From: Pyxidicoccus fallax
GTDB lineage: Bacteria; Myxococcota; Myxococcia; Myxococcales; Myxococcaceae
NCBI RefSeq assembly: GCF_012933655.1
Contig: NZ_JABBJJ010000030.1
Span: forward strand, 1 to 60,778
Direction of reading: 5' to 3'
Length of the DNA stretch: 60,778 nucleotides
Shown here one piece after another: positions 1 to 8,947 of the stretch. Both the position numbers and the translations under genes were made by a program. The notes beneath the pieces were generated by a model, which was given only the letters and a program-made list of their open reading frames with translations, was not told where the DNA came from and made no database searches. Numbering within the stretch: the stretch's first letter is position 1; each line of letters starts with the position of its first letter.

Positions 1-2
1 GG

Positions 3-77
3 GAGCGGGTGATGAGCGGCGCGTACCGCCAGTATTTCGACACCCAGTACAAGAACCGCCTGCACGGGAAGGGCTGA
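3..77 (+). CDS. C-terminal end of an upstream gene (partial)
   Basis: An open frame enters from the left edge and stops with TGA at 75-77. Its last residues read SGAYRQYFDTQYKNRLHGKG. Too little is present to assign a family. It ends 4 bp before the ATG of the RmlD-like reductase, so the two are probably co-transcribed. Confidence 0.6.
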   Translation, partial: ERVMSGAYRQYFDTQYKNRLHGKG

Positions 78-81
78 CGTC

Positions 82-984
82 ATGCGGTTTCTCGTCACCG
101 GCTCCAACGGACTCGTCGGCAGCCGCGCCTGCCTGCTGCTCCAGCAGCGCGGACATGAAGTGGTGGGCTTCGGCCGGGGCACGCGCCGCACGGGTGGCGA
201 CTACCGCTACGTGGGCGTGGACCTGACGCGCGAGGCGGACGTGGCCGCCGCCATCGAGGCCGCCGCGCCCGAGGTCATCCTGCACTGCGCCTCCGTGACG
301 GAGGTGGACGTCTGCGAGAAGGACCCCGAGGCCGCCTTCGCCGGCAACGTCACGGCGGCAGCGGCCGTGGCGCGCGGGGCTCGCAAGGCCGGGGCGCACC
401 TGGTGCACGTGTCCACCGACTACGTCTTCGACGGCGACGCCGGCCCGTACGACGAGGCGGCGCTGCCCAACCCGCGCGGCGTCTACGCGGTGACGAAGCA
501 CATGGGCGAGCAGGCCGCGCGCACCTTCGCGCCCGGGTGTGCCATTGCCCGCACGGCGGTGGTGTACGGCTGGCCTCCGGTGGACGGGCGCCTCAACTTC
601 GGCGCGTGGCTGGTGACGTCGATGGAGAAGGGCCAGCCGGTGAAGCTCTTCGAGGACCAGGTGGTGTCGCCCAGCTTCGCGGACAACGTGGCCGCCATGC
701 TGGTGGAGCTGGGCGAGCGGCGCCTGGGCGGCGTGTGGAACACGTGCGGCGGGGAAGTGATGGACCGGGTGACGTTCGGCCGCGCGCTGTGCGAGGTGTT
801 CGGCTTCGACCCGAAGCTCATCATCCCCACGAAGATGGCGGAGCTGAAGCTGGCCAGCCCCCGGCCGCTCAAGAGCGGTCTGCGCACGGACAAGGCTCGC
901 GCCGAGCTTTCGGCTCAGCCCCTGGGGCTGACCGAGTCGCTCGCGCGCTTCCACGCGACGTGGCTGGCGGCTCGGGGCTCCTGA
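82..984 (+). CDS. NAD(P)-dependent sugar-nucleotide reductase/epimerase, RmlD-like
   Basis: A 300-residue extended short-chain dehydrogenase. The N-terminus has the Rossmann motif TGSNGLVG (residues 6-13). STDYVFDG (111-118) is the RmlD-type segment containing the catalytic Ser/Thr, and Y135-x3-K139 (YAVTK) is the active-site pair. Length fits dTDP-4-dehydrorhamnose reductase (about 290-300 residues). The family reduces or epimerises nucleotide sugars in the cytoplasm, usually for surface polysaccharide. No other rml genes follow, so the substrate is unknown. The ATG lies 4 bp after the previous stop, which suggests an operon. The family call is firm; the exact reaction is inference. Confidence 0.85.
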   Translation: MRFLVTGSNGLVGSRACLLLQQRGHEVVGFGRGTRRTGGDYRYVGVDLTREADVAAAIEAAAPEVILHCASVTEVDVCEKDPEAAFAGNVTAAAAVARGARKAGAHLVHVSTDYVFDGDAGPYDEAALPNPRGVYAVTKHMGEQAARTFAPGCAIARTAVVYGWPPVDGRLNFGAWLVTSMEKGQPVKLFEDQVVSPSFADNVAAMLVELGERRLGGVWNTCGGEVMDRVTFGRALCEVFGFDPKLIIPTKMAELKLASPRPLKSGLRTDKARAELSAQPLGLTESLARFHATWLAARGS

Positions 985-1012
985 CGTTCGAGAATGGCGC
1001 GGGCGCGCCGTG

Positions 1013-1315
1013 TCAGGCCCGGCCGGCCATCTTCGCGGCCCACCAGCGCAGGCCCACGAAGAGGAAGCGCCAGTCCTTGAGGAACTCGGGCGGCTTGCGC
1101 TCGAAGGCGTGGCCCGCGAACTGGAAGCTCCAGCCCACCGTGAAGAGGGTGGCCGGCACCTTCCACAGCCTCGGAACGAAGACCGAGGCGGCCGCGAGCG
1201 GCACCGAGGCGGCAATCATCGGAATGCCGAGGGTGTGACAGAAGCGATTGACGGAGTGGGTGTGACTTTTCGAGTACTCCGAAATCCAGTCGTCCCACGT
1301 ACGGTTCCCGAGCAT
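1013..1315 (-). CDS. Mpo1-like (DUF962) small protein
   Basis: A 100-residue protein matching the Mpo1/YGL010w (DUF962) family. Conserved features visible are H18, H20, NRFCHTLGIP (23-32) with H27, hydrophobic helices around 32-48 and 54-68, and FQFAGHAFERKPP (64-76) with H69. In yeast Mpo1 is an Fe(II)-dependent dioxygenase that shortens 2-hydroxy fatty acids by alpha-oxidation, and these histidines are the presumed iron ligands. Many bacteria carry this short form without a proven role. It converges on the RmlD-like gene (28 bp between stops) and diverges from the gene at 1417. Confidence 0.8.
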   Translation of the reverse strand: MLGNRTWDDWISEYSKSHTHSVNRFCHTLGIPMIAASVPLAAASVFVPRLWKVPATLFTVGWSFQFAGHAFERKPPEFLKDWRFLFVGLRWWAAKMAGRA

Positions 1316-1416
1316 GACCGTCAGGTATGCACTGCCGGTCGAGGCAAGCAGGCGCCGGCGGGATGCCTGCCTGCTCCACTCGCGGACGGGCGCCGACGAG
1401 GACTACGCTGACGCGG

Positions 1417-2010
1417 GTGACGGACCGACTGCCCGACCTTCTCCCAGCGGACACACTCGCGGCGGTGGACGCCCTGCTCCTGGAGCGACGGACGATTGCC
1501 GCCATGAGGCTCCTGAAGGAGCGCATGGGGTGGGGACTGCCCGAGGCGCTCGAGCAAGTCACCTACCGCACCGAGACGCTCAAGGCGCTCCACCCCGCGT
1601 TCCGTGAAGCGGAGGAGGCGCGGGAGTGGAGGGAGTCCACGCCCGAGGGCTGGCGCGCCCAGGCTCGCGAGCAGCTGGACGCGCTGGACCGCGCGCCCGT
1701 CGCGCTGGAGGCGCACTGGGATGGCGATACGACGGGCTGGTTTCTCGTGGTCGACGCCATCCTTCCCGGGGCCTCGCCGGAGCATCCGCGCTACACCCGC
1801 GTCCGCGTGGCCTGGATGCGAGGGAAGGATGGTGACTTCCGCCTCTTCACCGGCGCCGTCCCGCCCTGGCCCGAGAGTCAGGTGGCCCGTGAGATAGGCC
1901 GCATGGCGCGCGAGCGCTGGGGGATTCCCTTCCACTTTCCCTCGCCCGACGAGCCGAGCGACACCACCACGCCCTGGTGGGACCTGGAGCCCGGGCCCGG
2001 AGCATCCTGA
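1417..2010 (+). CDS. hypothetical protein with an L7/L12-like helical motif
   Basis: About 197 residues from the GTG at 1417. Codons further upstream in frame are arginine-rich and out of character, so this start is preferred over the ATG at 1327. Residues near 17-45 (TIAAMRLLKERMGWGLPEAL) resemble the helix-turn-helix of the ribosomal protein bL12 C-terminal domain, which recurs in unrelated bacterial proteins. The rest looks like a soluble alpha/beta domain (AHWDGDTTGWFLVVDAILPG). No function is assigned. It is divergent from the Mpo1-like gene. Confidence 0.7.
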   Translation: MTDRLPDLLPADTLAAVDALLLERRTIAAMRLLKERMGWGLPEALEQVTYRTETLKALHPAFREAEEAREWRESTPEGWRAQAREQLDALDRAPVALEAHWDGDTTGWFLVVDAILPGASPEHPRYTRVRVAWMRGKDGDFRLFTGAVPPWPESQVAREIGRMARERWGIPFHFPSPDEPSDTTTPWWDLEPGPGAS

Positions 2011-2021
2011 GCCCCGGGCCG

Positions 2022-2279
2022 TCAGCGCCGTCTCGTCGGCCGGATCCGGCTGAGGGCGTGCGCGGCGTTGGCCAGCCCCACCAGCAGGAGGACGGGGACC
2101 ATCAGCACGAGGGCGACCCAGCTCAGCGTGCACAGCACGCCGAAGATCATGCCCGGAGTGCCGCTCTCCAACTCCTTGGAGAACACTCCCAGGAACTGGA
2201 TGCCTCCGACGATGTGCAGCACCAGGAAGACCGTGACCATCACCAGCGCGGTTTTCAGCATCAGCTTCGTGAAGTTCAT
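2022..2279 (-). CDS. small two-helix membrane protein
   Basis: 85 residues from the ATG at 2279, preceded by the ribosome-binding sequence GGGAGGT at 2286-2292; an in-frame start 27 bp upstream lacks one. Two hydrophobic segments are visible, LMLKTALVMVTVFLVLHIVGG near 6-26 and a longer one near 43-70, and the tail is basic (RIRPTRRR). It is probably an inner-membrane protein of unknown role. It converges on the gene ending at 2010. Confidence 0.65.
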   Translation of the reverse strand: MNFTKLMLKTALVMVTVFLVLHIVGGIQFLGVFSKELESGTPGMIFGVLCTLSWVALVLMVPVLLLVGLANAAHALSRIRPTRRR

Positions 2280-2535
2280 CGGCGTACCTCCCGCGTGCGT
2301 ACCCATGGCCCGGAGCCCTGCGCACCCAGAAGCACAAGGCGACCCGCGATATCCGGACCTCCCGTACCAACACGGGATGAAGGTGGGGACCCCACACGGC
2401 GGCTCAATCCGGGCTCGGGGTGCACGCGAGCGTCGGACCGCGGACTCCCGCTGGGCTCACGCGCTGGAGCGAGGTGCCTCCGGGGGCCGATGACGCGAGC
2501 GCCTCCACGCCCGGGCAAGCGGCCGACGCGAGCCG

Positions 2536-3126
2536 CTACATGCCCAGGCGGCGTGCGAGCTCCGCGGGCACGGGGTAGACGCGCTCGGGAGGGCACAGCC
2601 TGGCCGCCTGGTCCGCGCGGCCTTCGTCGAGGAGCTTGCGAATCTTCGCCACCTTCGGACTGAGGTCCTCGATGGAGACGGTCCACCCCTCCACGTAGCG
2701 GGTGATGACCGCGCGTCCCAGGCCGACCTGGATGCTGTCGTGCGGCAGGCCGGCGCCGCGCAGGGAGCGCTCCGGGTCCCACTGCACGTGGACGGGCGCG
2801 GACTCGAAGGCCTCGCGCCACTGCTCGGGCGAGCCGTGGACGCGGGGCTCGAAGGCGGTGAGGACGGCGAGACCGAGCGCCTCGTGCCAGCCCTCGCGCC
2901 GGATGCGCACCGCGAGCGTCCGCTCCTGCCCGCTCTTGCGGCCCCAGTTGGAGCGGTGCATGAGCCACAGGAAGCTGGGTTTGATCCACGTCATCCGGCC
3001 CACGGAGAACGGCGGGCCGAAGCGCTGCTGCTTCACGGCCACGTCCGCGATGGCGTCCGAATACGCCTGGTAGATGACGATGGAGTCGCGGTCATGGTCA
3101 GCGCGGATTTCGCGGGCGGCGGACAT
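2536..3126 (-). CDS. DUF4291 family protein
   Basis: A 196-residue protein from the ATG at 3126 ([10 protein letters not shown]). It carries the DUF4291 signatures: [20 protein letters not shown] near the start, then [20 protein letters not shown] and a [13 protein letters not shown] segment. The family is widespread in bacteria and fungi and has no established biochemical role. Length equals the family norm of about 190-200 residues. A longer reading from 3246 adds 40 residues lacking family similarity and was not used. It lies divergently, 140 bp from the YihY gene. Confidence 0.85.
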   Translation of the reverse strand: MSAAREIRADHDRDSIVIYQAYSDAIADVAVKQQRFGPPFSVGRMTWIKPSFLWLMHRSNWGRKSGQERTLAVRIRREGWHEALGLAVLTAFEPRVHGSPEQWREAFESAPVHVQWDPERSLRGAGLPHDSIQVGLGRAVITRYVEGWTVSIEDLSPKVAKIRKLLDEGRADQAARLCPPERVYPVPAELARRLGM

Positions 3127-3266
3127 GGCCGGGAGAGGATAGCGCCGAGCGCCTCCTGGCTGGCTGCCCTGGGGGCACTCGGGCAACGGCTCGGCGTGGG
3201 GGAGGAGCCCGGAGGTGTGGGGAATGCACATCGTTCCCCAGGTCACAACACCTCCGTGGAGGCGGA

Positions 3267-4340
3267 ATGGTACTGCCCGGCAAGGGAATGAGTTGGATGG
3301 AGTTCTTCAAGGCCCTGAAGGCGGAGTGGACGCGTGACGACGTTGGGGATGTCGCGGGCGCGCTGACATTCCGGGCCATCCTGGCGCTCTTCCCCTTCCT
3401 GCTGTTCCTGGTGTCGCTGGCGGGTGTGCTCATCGACCCCGCCCAGGCGCAGGTGCTCATCCAGGAGCTGGGCAAGGTGGCGCCCCAGGAGGTGACGAAG
3501 ATCCTGGGTGACCGCATCACCTCGCTGGCGCAGAGCAACCCGGTGGGGCTCTTGACGGTGGGCGGTGTGGGCGCGGTGTGGGCGGCGTCGGGCGGCATGG
3601 TGGCGCTGATGGACTCGCTGAACACCGTCTATGGAGTGGAGGAGAAGCGACCCTTCTGGAAGGTGCGCGGCATCGCGCTGCTGATGACGCTGGGCGGCGC
3701 GGTGGTGGCCATCGCCGCGGCGCTGGCGGTGGTCGTCACGCCGGCCATCGCCGACAAGCTCGGGCCCCTGGGCACGGTGCTCACCTGGCTGCGCCTGCCC
3801 ATCGCCGGCGTGGTGATGATGTTCCTGTGGGCGGTGCTGTACTACGTGCTGCCGGACGTGAAGCAGAAGTTCCGGTTCATCACCCCGGGCTCCGTGGTGG
3901 GCGTGCTCATCTGGGTGGTGGCCTCGTGGGGCTTCTCCAAGTACGTGGCCAACTTCGGCAGCTACGACGTGAACTACGGCGCCATCGGCGGCGTCATCGT
4001 CATGCTGCTGTGGATGTGGATCTCCGCGCAGGTCATCCTGCTGGGCGCGGAGATCAACGCCATCCTCGAGCACCGCTCTCCCGACGGGAAGGCGCCCGGC
4101 CAGAAGCTCCCGGAGGAGGGCAAGGCCGTGACGGCCACCAAGGGCGAGCTGGAGGAGGCCGGCGCTCGGCTGCCCGGCTCCCGTGAGTTCCGCCCCGTGG
4201 TGGACCCGCGCACGGGCCAGGCCCCGGCGGGCAACGCCCGGCCTCCGAAGCTGGCTCAGACGCCGCTGGCGGCCGCCGCCCGGTGGGTCGCGGGCCTGGG
4301 CCTGGGCCTGTTCCTCGTGCGCCGCAACACCGCCCGATAA
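3267..4340 (+). CDS. YihY/BrkB family integral membrane protein
   Basis: A 357-residue protein with about six membrane helices between residues 30 and 270. The N-terminal region [21 protein letters not shown] and the segment [29 protein letters not shown] are diagnostic of the YihY/virulence-factor BrkB family. Members sit in the inner membrane and their transport substrate is not known (BrkB is not an RNase despite older names). The last 90 residues are hydrophilic and extend past the family core, ending in another hydrophobic stretch ([16 protein letters not shown]). GGAGG at 3258-3262 supports the ATG at 3267; alternative ATGs lie at 3288 and 3297. A strong hairpin follows the gene. Confidence 0.88.
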   Translation: MVLPGKGMSWMEFFKALKAEWTRDDVGDVAGALTFRAILALFPFLLFLVSLAGVLIDPAQAQVLIQELGKVAPQEVTKILGDRITSLAQSNPVGLLTVGGVGAVWAASGGMVALMDSLNTVYGVEEKRPFWKVRGIALLMTLGGAVVAIAAALAVVVTPAIADKLGPLGTVLTWLRLPIAGVVMMFLWAVLYYVLPDVKQKFRFITPGSVVGVLIWVVASWGFSKYVANFGSYDVNYGAIGGVIVMLLWMWISAQVILLGAEINAILEHRSPDGKAPGQKLPEEGKAVTATKGELEEAGARLPGSREFRPVVDPRTGQAPAGNARPPKLAQTPLAAAARWVAGLGLGLFLVRRNTAR

Positions 4341-4377
4341 CAGGACGCCGCCTCGCGATTTCTTGAAGGGCTCCAAG

Positions 4378-4420
4378 GGCCCCGGTCTCCCGCGCACCCG
4401 AGCGCGAGAGGGCCGGGGCC
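4378..4420 (+). terminator. GC-rich hairpin after the yihY-like gene
   Basis: A long imperfect stem: the left arm begins GGCCCCGG at 4378 and the right arm ends CCGGGGCC at 4420, with a 4-6 base loop near 4397-4400. It starts 38 bp after the stop. There is no clear T-run, so it may act as an intrinsic terminator or as an mRNA 3'-end stabiliser. Confidence 0.5.
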
Positions 4421-4633
4421 TCGTCGTATCCGACAGGCGGGGTGCTCCCTGACCCCAACGAGAGCCACAGATGGCGGCCCCTTGCGGTGTCCCCCGTCGC
4501 GGTGACACCCTGCGCGCACTGTCAGAGACGCAACGTTTCATCCGTTGCCGGGCCGGCTCCTCCCAGACACGCCTCGATGGAAGGCACTGCCCGACGGGTG
4601 CGGCCGCTCTCGTCTTGTTGATTTGGAGTATCG

Positions 4634-7600
4634 ATGTCCCCGCGAACCTCCTGGCTTCTTCGCTGCGCGCTGGCGCTGCTCACCGCGCAGTGGGTGAGCG
4701 CCTGTGGCAAGTCCGACCCCGACCCCCATCCGAATCCGCAGCCTGGAAAGGACACCACCGCGCCCGTGACGCGGGCCACGCCCGCCGGAGGCAACTTCAC
4801 CCGCGCCGTACCGGTGGCGCTGGCGTGTGACGACGCAGGCGGCAGCGGCTGCGAGGCCACCTACTACACGCTGGATGGCTCCACCCCCACCACCAGCTCC
4901 ACGCGGTATCGCGAGCCCTTCACGCTGACCGCCGCCACCACGGTGCGCTTCTTCTCCGTGGACGCGGCCGGCAACTCGGAGGCGGCGAAATCCGAGGCCT
5001 ATGCCTTCGCCAACGCCACGGATACGCAGCCTCCTACCACCACGGCCTCGCTGCCGGGCGGCGCCTACAACAGCCCGCGCAGCGTGACGCTGACGTGCGC
5101 GGACGGCGGTGGCAGCGGCTGCGCGGCCACGCACTACACGCTGGACGGGAGCGTGCCCACGCAGGCGTCGCCCCGCTATTCGGCGCCGCTGACCATCGCC
5201 GCCACCACGACGCTGCGCTTCTTCTCCGTGGACGTGGCGGGAAACCTGGAGGGCGCGCGCCAGGAGCGCTACGTGCTGGACACGGTGGCGCCCACGGTGT
5301 CCGCCTCGCCCGCTGGTGGCAACCATGGCCGCGCGGTGGAGGTCACCCTGACGTGTGACGACGGCAACGGCTCCGGCTGCGCCTCCATCCACTTCACCCT
5401 CGATGGCTCCATTCCCTCGGCGGCGTCGAGCACGTACAGCGCGCCGCTGCGGCTGGTGGCCAACACCCGGCTGCGCTTCCTGGCGGTGGACCGGGCAGGC
5501 AACGCGTCCGAGGAGCAGTCGCAGGTGTACACGCTGGACCGCACCGGCCCAGGCTCCACCGCGACGCCCAAGGGCGGTCTGTTCCGCATGCCCTTCACGG
5601 TGGCCCTGGCCTGCGACGACAGCAGCGGCTGTCCGGCCACGTACTTCACCCTCGACGGCGCCGTGCCGACGCGTGCCTCCGAGCGCTACGCCGGCCCCAT
5701 CTCCATTCGCGGCAACACGACGCTGCGCTTCTTCTCCGTGGACTCGGCGGACAACGATGGCCCGGCGGTGACGGAGACCTACGTCGTCGACATGGAGGCG
5801 CCCACCGTGTCCGCCGACCCGCGCGGCGGGGCCTACGCCTCGCCTCGGGAGGTGCGGCTGACGTGCGCCGACGTGGGCTCCGGGTGCGCCGCCATCCACT
5901 ACACGACGAACGGCGCCATGCCCGGTACGGGCTCCACCCGCTACACGGGCGCGCTGACCGTCTCCACCAACACGACGCTTCGCTTCATCTCCGTGGACGT
6001 GGCGGGCAACACCAGCGTGGTGGGCGAGGAGCGGTACACCTTCTCGTCGGACGTCACGCCGCCAGTGACGGTGGCCAGCCTCCCGAGCAACACCCCCTAT
6101 AACGTTCCGGTGGAGGTGCGGCTGCTCTGCGCGGACACGGGAGGCACCGGGTGCAACGGGACGTTCTTCACGCTGGATGGCAGCGACCCGTCCACGTCCA
6201 GCACGCGCTACACCGGGCCCATCCCCCTCACCGCCAGCACCCGGCTGCGCTTCCGCTCGGTGGACTTCGCGGGCAACCTCGAGGCCATCAAGAGCGAGGA
6301 TTACGTCATCGACACCGCGCCGCCCGTGACTCGCGCCGTGCCGCAAGGTGGCATCTTCACCGAGCCCGTCACGGTGCGGCTCGAGTGCACCGACTCGGAC
6401 TCTGGCTGCATGGAGACGCGCTTCACCACCGACGGCTCCACGCCGGGCATGACCTCTCCGCTGTACGAGGGCCCCTTCGAGCTCACCCGGGACACCACCG
6501 TGCGCTTCTTCTCCGTGGACATGGCGGGCAACGCCGAGGCGGAGAAGGTGGAGCGGTATGACCTCCAGCTCTACGCCAACACCGCCTCCGAGCAGATTGC
6601 CTGGGTGCGCGAGCAGCCCGATAGCCAGATGGACATGCCCATCGACGGGGCCACCGTCACCTACGCCAAGGCCTTCGGGAGCAACCTCAACGACCCGGCC
6701 GGCTTCTTCATCCAGGCCGAGCGCCAGGGGCCCGCGCTCTTCGTGGAGGAGAACCCCTCCGTGCTCAACCTCCGGGCGGGAGACCTCGTGAATCTCATCG
6801 TCTCCGAGCGGCGCACGGTGAACGGGCAGGTGCGCGTGAGGATCGCGAGGACCAACGTCACACGCGGGGCGGGCATCCCGCTGGCGGAGCTGGAACAGAA
6901 CGTGAGCGCCGTGGACGTGCATGCGCTCGTGAAGACCTACGAGTCCGAGTACATCTCGATCTCCGGCCGCGTGGGCGGCGACTTCTTTCCGGCGGGGGCT
7001 GGCTTCGTGCAGGCGCCGCTCGTGACGGCCGGTGTGCCCGAGGGCTCGCCCAGTGCCAACAACCTGCGGCTGCGGGTGGTGGACATGGTGCGGGATGAAC
7101 TCGACCTGACCCAGGGCTGCACGGTGACGGTCTTCTCTCCGCTGTGGCGCTTCACCCAGTCGGGCCAGAACACCACCCAGCCGTCCGTGTGGGAGGAGAA
7201 TCAGGTCAGCGCGTTGATGTGTCCCGGGCCGCGCGTGGCCAGCGCGCTGGCGCTGGAGCGGAACCTCGTTCGCATCCGGTTCGACCGCCGCATCTCCCCG
7301 GGCTCCGTCCAGACCAATGGTCGCCAGTTCTCCATTCCGGGACTGGTGGTGACGAGCGCTTCCGTCAATGGGAACGATGTGTTGCTCGTCACCGGGAACC
7401 AGACAGAGCGCCAGGAGTACACGGTGACGGTGGCGAACACCGTGCGTGACACGCGGGGGAGCGCGCTGGAACCGGCCGGAGCCTCCGCGACCTTCAAGGG
7501 CTACGTGCGGCCAGCCCGGCTGCGCCTGTCGGAAATCGCTCCCGCCGTCTCCAGCGGCCGCGACCTGGTGGAGCTCTCCGTCGTCGAGGGCGGCAGCGTG

Positions 7601-8167
7601 CTGGGAGCCACCCTGGTGGATGGAAACAACCCCAACGCTCCGCTGGCCACGCTTCCGGATGTCACGGTGCAAACGGGCGACACCATCGTCGTGCACCTCA
7701 ACCCGGACCGCTTCAGCTCCGGTGTGGATGCCCCGCAGTCGGAGACCCAGAGCCGGACCGAGTACCCGCAGGCGATGTACAGCTCGAACTACGACACGGC
7801 CTGGGACTTCCAGGGCGAAGCCTCGGGCATCAGCGAGGGGAACCGGACGCTGCGCATCCGGGACACCTTCGGCGTCACCCAGGATGCCATCGCCGCCATC
7901 GTCATCCAGAGCGGCACCCCCTTCGCGGGTTACCCCGCGCAGCTCCAGGCCCTCCAGGCCGAGGGGCAGTGGTGGCCCCCGAACTGCGGCGGCGTCCCGT
8001 GCACGTACACGAGCTTCCCGTCGGCGTTGGACGTCTCCATCAACTGGACGCTGGCGTTCTCCACCCCCGGCAAGACGACCACCCTGAGCCGCGTCCTGGT
8101 GGACGACAGCGACCAGGCGACGGACTGGGACGTGAGGGCCTCCACGCTCGGCTGGCCCAACCCGTAG
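4634..8167 (+). CDS. lipoprotein with seven chitobiase-C-terminal-like repeats and a lamin-tail-like end
   Basis: 1177 residues. The signal peptide ends in a lipobox (WVSAC, Cys24), which predicts lipidation and export. Residues about 40-640 hold seven tandem copies of an about 85-residue immunoglobulin-like module of the chitobiase/beta-hexosaminidase C-terminal type. Each copy has an YTLDGS-P-T-S-RY segment, a LRFFSVD-AGN segment and usually two cysteines (C...GC). Residues about 640-950 form unassigned beta-rich domains. From about 960 the sequence RLRLSEIAPAVSSGRDLVEL resembles a lamin-tail domain. Such modules normally bind or space other domains; no catalytic domain is visible, so it is probably a surface adhesin or scaffold. 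A hairpin follows the stop. Confidence 0.85.
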   Translation: MSPRTSWLLRCALALLTAQWVSACGKSDPDPHPNPQPGKDTTAPVTRATPAGGNFTRAVPVALACDDAGGSGCEATYYTLDGSTPTTSSTRYREPFTLTAATTVRFFSVDAAGNSEAAKSEAYAFANATDTQPPTTTASLPGGAYNSPRSVTLTCADGGGSGCAATHYTLDGSVPTQASPRYSAPLTIAATTTLRFFSVDVAGNLEGARQERYVLDTVAPTVSASPAGGNHGRAVEVTLTCDDGNGSGCASIHFTLDGSIPSAASSTYSAPLRLVANTRLRFLAVDRAGNASEEQSQVYTLDRTGPGSTATPKGGLFRMPFTVALACDDSSGCPATYFTLDGAVPTRASERYAGPISIRGNTTLRFFSVDSADNDGPAVTETYVVDMEAPTVSADPRGGAYASPREVRLTCADVGSGCAAIHYTTNGAMPGTGSTRYTGALTVSTNTTLRFISVDVAGNTSVVGEERYTFSSDVTPPVTVASLPSNTPYNVPVEVRLLCADTGGTGCNGTFFTLDGSDPSTSSTRYTGPIPLTASTRLRFRSVDFAGNLEAIKSEDYVIDTAPPVTRAVPQGGIFTEPVTVRLECTDSDSGCMETRFTTDGSTPGMTSPLYEGPFELTRDTTVRFFSVDMAGNAEAEKVERYDLQLYANTASEQIAWVREQPDSQMDMPIDGATVTYAKAFGSNLNDPAGFFIQAERQGPALFVEENPSVLNLRAGDLVNLIVSERRTVNGQVRVRIARTNVTRGAGIPLAELEQNVSAVDVHALVKTYESEYISISGRVGGDFFPAGAGFVQAPLVTAGVPEGSPSANNLRLRVVDMVRDELDLTQGCTVTVFSPLWRFTQSGQNTTQPSVWEENQVSALMCPGPRVASALALERNLVRIRFDRRISPGSVQTNGRQFSIPGLVVTSASVNGNDVLLVTGNQTERQEYTVTVANTVRDTRGSALEPAGASATFKGYVRPARLRLSEIAPAVSSGRDLVELSVVEGGSVLGATLVDGNNPNAPLATLPDVTVQTGDTIVVHLNPDRFSSGVDAPQSETQSRTEYPQAMYSSNYDTAWDFQGEASGISEGNRTLRIRDTFGVTQDAIAAIVIQSGTPFAGYPAQLQALQAEGQWWPPNCGGVPCTYTSFPSALDVSINWTLAFSTPGKTTTLSRVLVDDSDQATDWDVRASTLGWPNP

Positions 8168-8181
8168 GCCTCGCGGGCCCG

Positions 8182-8260
8182 GCTGGAAAAGCGAATCGCC
8201 GCCTCGTGCCGGGAGTGCTTCCCCGGTCCGGGCGGCGATTCGTGCTTCGAGCGCCTGGGC
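8182..8260. repeat. 79-bp direct repeat, copy 1, with internal stem-loop
   Basis: Identical over 79 bp to 8858-8936. It contains a perfect 12-bp inverted repeat (CGAATCGCCGCC paired with GGCGGCGATTCG) around a smaller CCGGG/CCCGG stem. Here it lies between the convergent stops of the chitobiase-repeat lipoprotein and the gene at 8261-8812, where a bidirectional terminator would be expected. Confidence 0.9.
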
Positions 8261-8812
8261 TCACGGGACCGTGGAGTCCGGGACTCCGTCCTGCCGGGCA
8301 TAGGTGCGCACGGTCTCGACTTCTCCAAGGAGGTTGAGCGACTCCGGGAAGACCTGCTCCGCGAGCCTCGCGAGTCGCAGCGCCTTTTCCAGGGACTCCT
8401 TCGTCCGCGTGTATGCCCAGAACCGGAGCAGCCCCGTCCAGGCCGCTTCCAGCGTCTTCAGCGCCGTCCGAGCTCCTTCCTCGAAGAGGGCCTCGGCTTC
8501 GGGCGAGTCCCTGTAGACGTCCAGGAAGTAGCCCAGCTCCACCACGGCGGGAGCGCTGCGCCGCGAAACGAGGACGGCTTGCTCCAGCAGCTTCCCCGCT
8601 TCGCCCAGGGACTGCTCGGTCTCCACGCCAGGCTCGTCGGCGCGGGGGAGGAGCCGTGCGAGGTCCAGAAGCGCCGGAGTCAACGCAGGACAGTCCCGAA
8701 CCAGCTCGCGAAGAGACTGGAGCCGCGCGGGAGAGGGCTGTCGGGCATCGCCGGTCTCCCGAGCGGCCTGGAGCCGCGCCATCAGTTCCTCCGGACTCGG
8801 ATGAGGTGCCAT
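8261..8812 (-). CDS. hypothetical helical (TPR-like) protein
   Basis: 183 residues, almost entirely helical, with repeated leucine/alanine pairs suggestive of tetratricopeptide-like helical hairpins (for example PALTPALLDLARLLPRADEP and KALRLARLAEQVFPESLNLL). No family was recognised and there is no signal peptide. It is preceded by a 3'-end remnant of another gene (stop at 8819-8821) and is bracketed by the two copies of the 79-bp repeat. An orphaned second gene of a toxin/immunity-type pair is one possibility, but this is inference only. Confidence 0.65.
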   Translation of the reverse strand: MAPHPSPEELMARLQAARETGDARQPSPARLQSLRELVRDCPALTPALLDLARLLPRADEPGVETEQSLGEAGKLLEQAVLVSRRSAPAVVELGYFLDVYRDSPEAEALFEEGARTALKTLEAAWTGLLRFWAYTRTKESLEKALRLARLAEQVFPESLNLLGEVETVRTYARQDGVPDSTVP

Positions 8813-8818
8813 GGTGCC

Positions 8819-8860
8819 TCAGTAGGTCTCCATGAAGCGGATGATGAGGCCCGGCCCGCT
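8819..8860 (-). pseudogene. 3'-terminal remnant of a lost gene
   Basis: In the minus-strand frame the codons read SGPGLIIRFMETY and then TGA, 6 bp before the ATG of the gene at 8812. That is normal spacing for an operon partner and the peptide looks like a natural protein C-terminus. Upstream the frame runs straight into the second copy of the 79-bp repeat, so the body of the gene is missing. Judged from spacing and composition only. Confidence 0.4.
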
Positions 8861-8936
8861 GGAAAAGCGAATCGCCGCCTCGTGCCGGGAGTGCTTCCCC
8901 GGTCCGGGCGGCGATTCGTGCTTCGAGCGCCTGGGC
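8858..8936. repeat. 79-bp direct repeat, copy 2
   Basis: Perfect copy of 8182-8260 in the same orientation, 676 bp away. It sits 11 bp beyond the stop of the ABC-F gene, where its stem-loop could serve as that gene's terminator, and it cuts into the remnant at 8819-8860. Confidence 0.9.
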
Positions 8937-8947
8937 GCTGTCCGCGG

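Noticed and set aside
1010-1411. Plus-strand frame opposite the Mpo1-like gene
   Set aside because: The minus-strand product has the conserved family histidines; the plus-strand one is low-complexity.
4538-7696. A 1052-codon minus-strand open frame antisense to the chitobiase-repeat lipoprotein
   Set aside because: Low-complexity Arg/His/Gly composition typical of a shadow of a high-GC gene; the plus strand encodes recognisable repeated domains.
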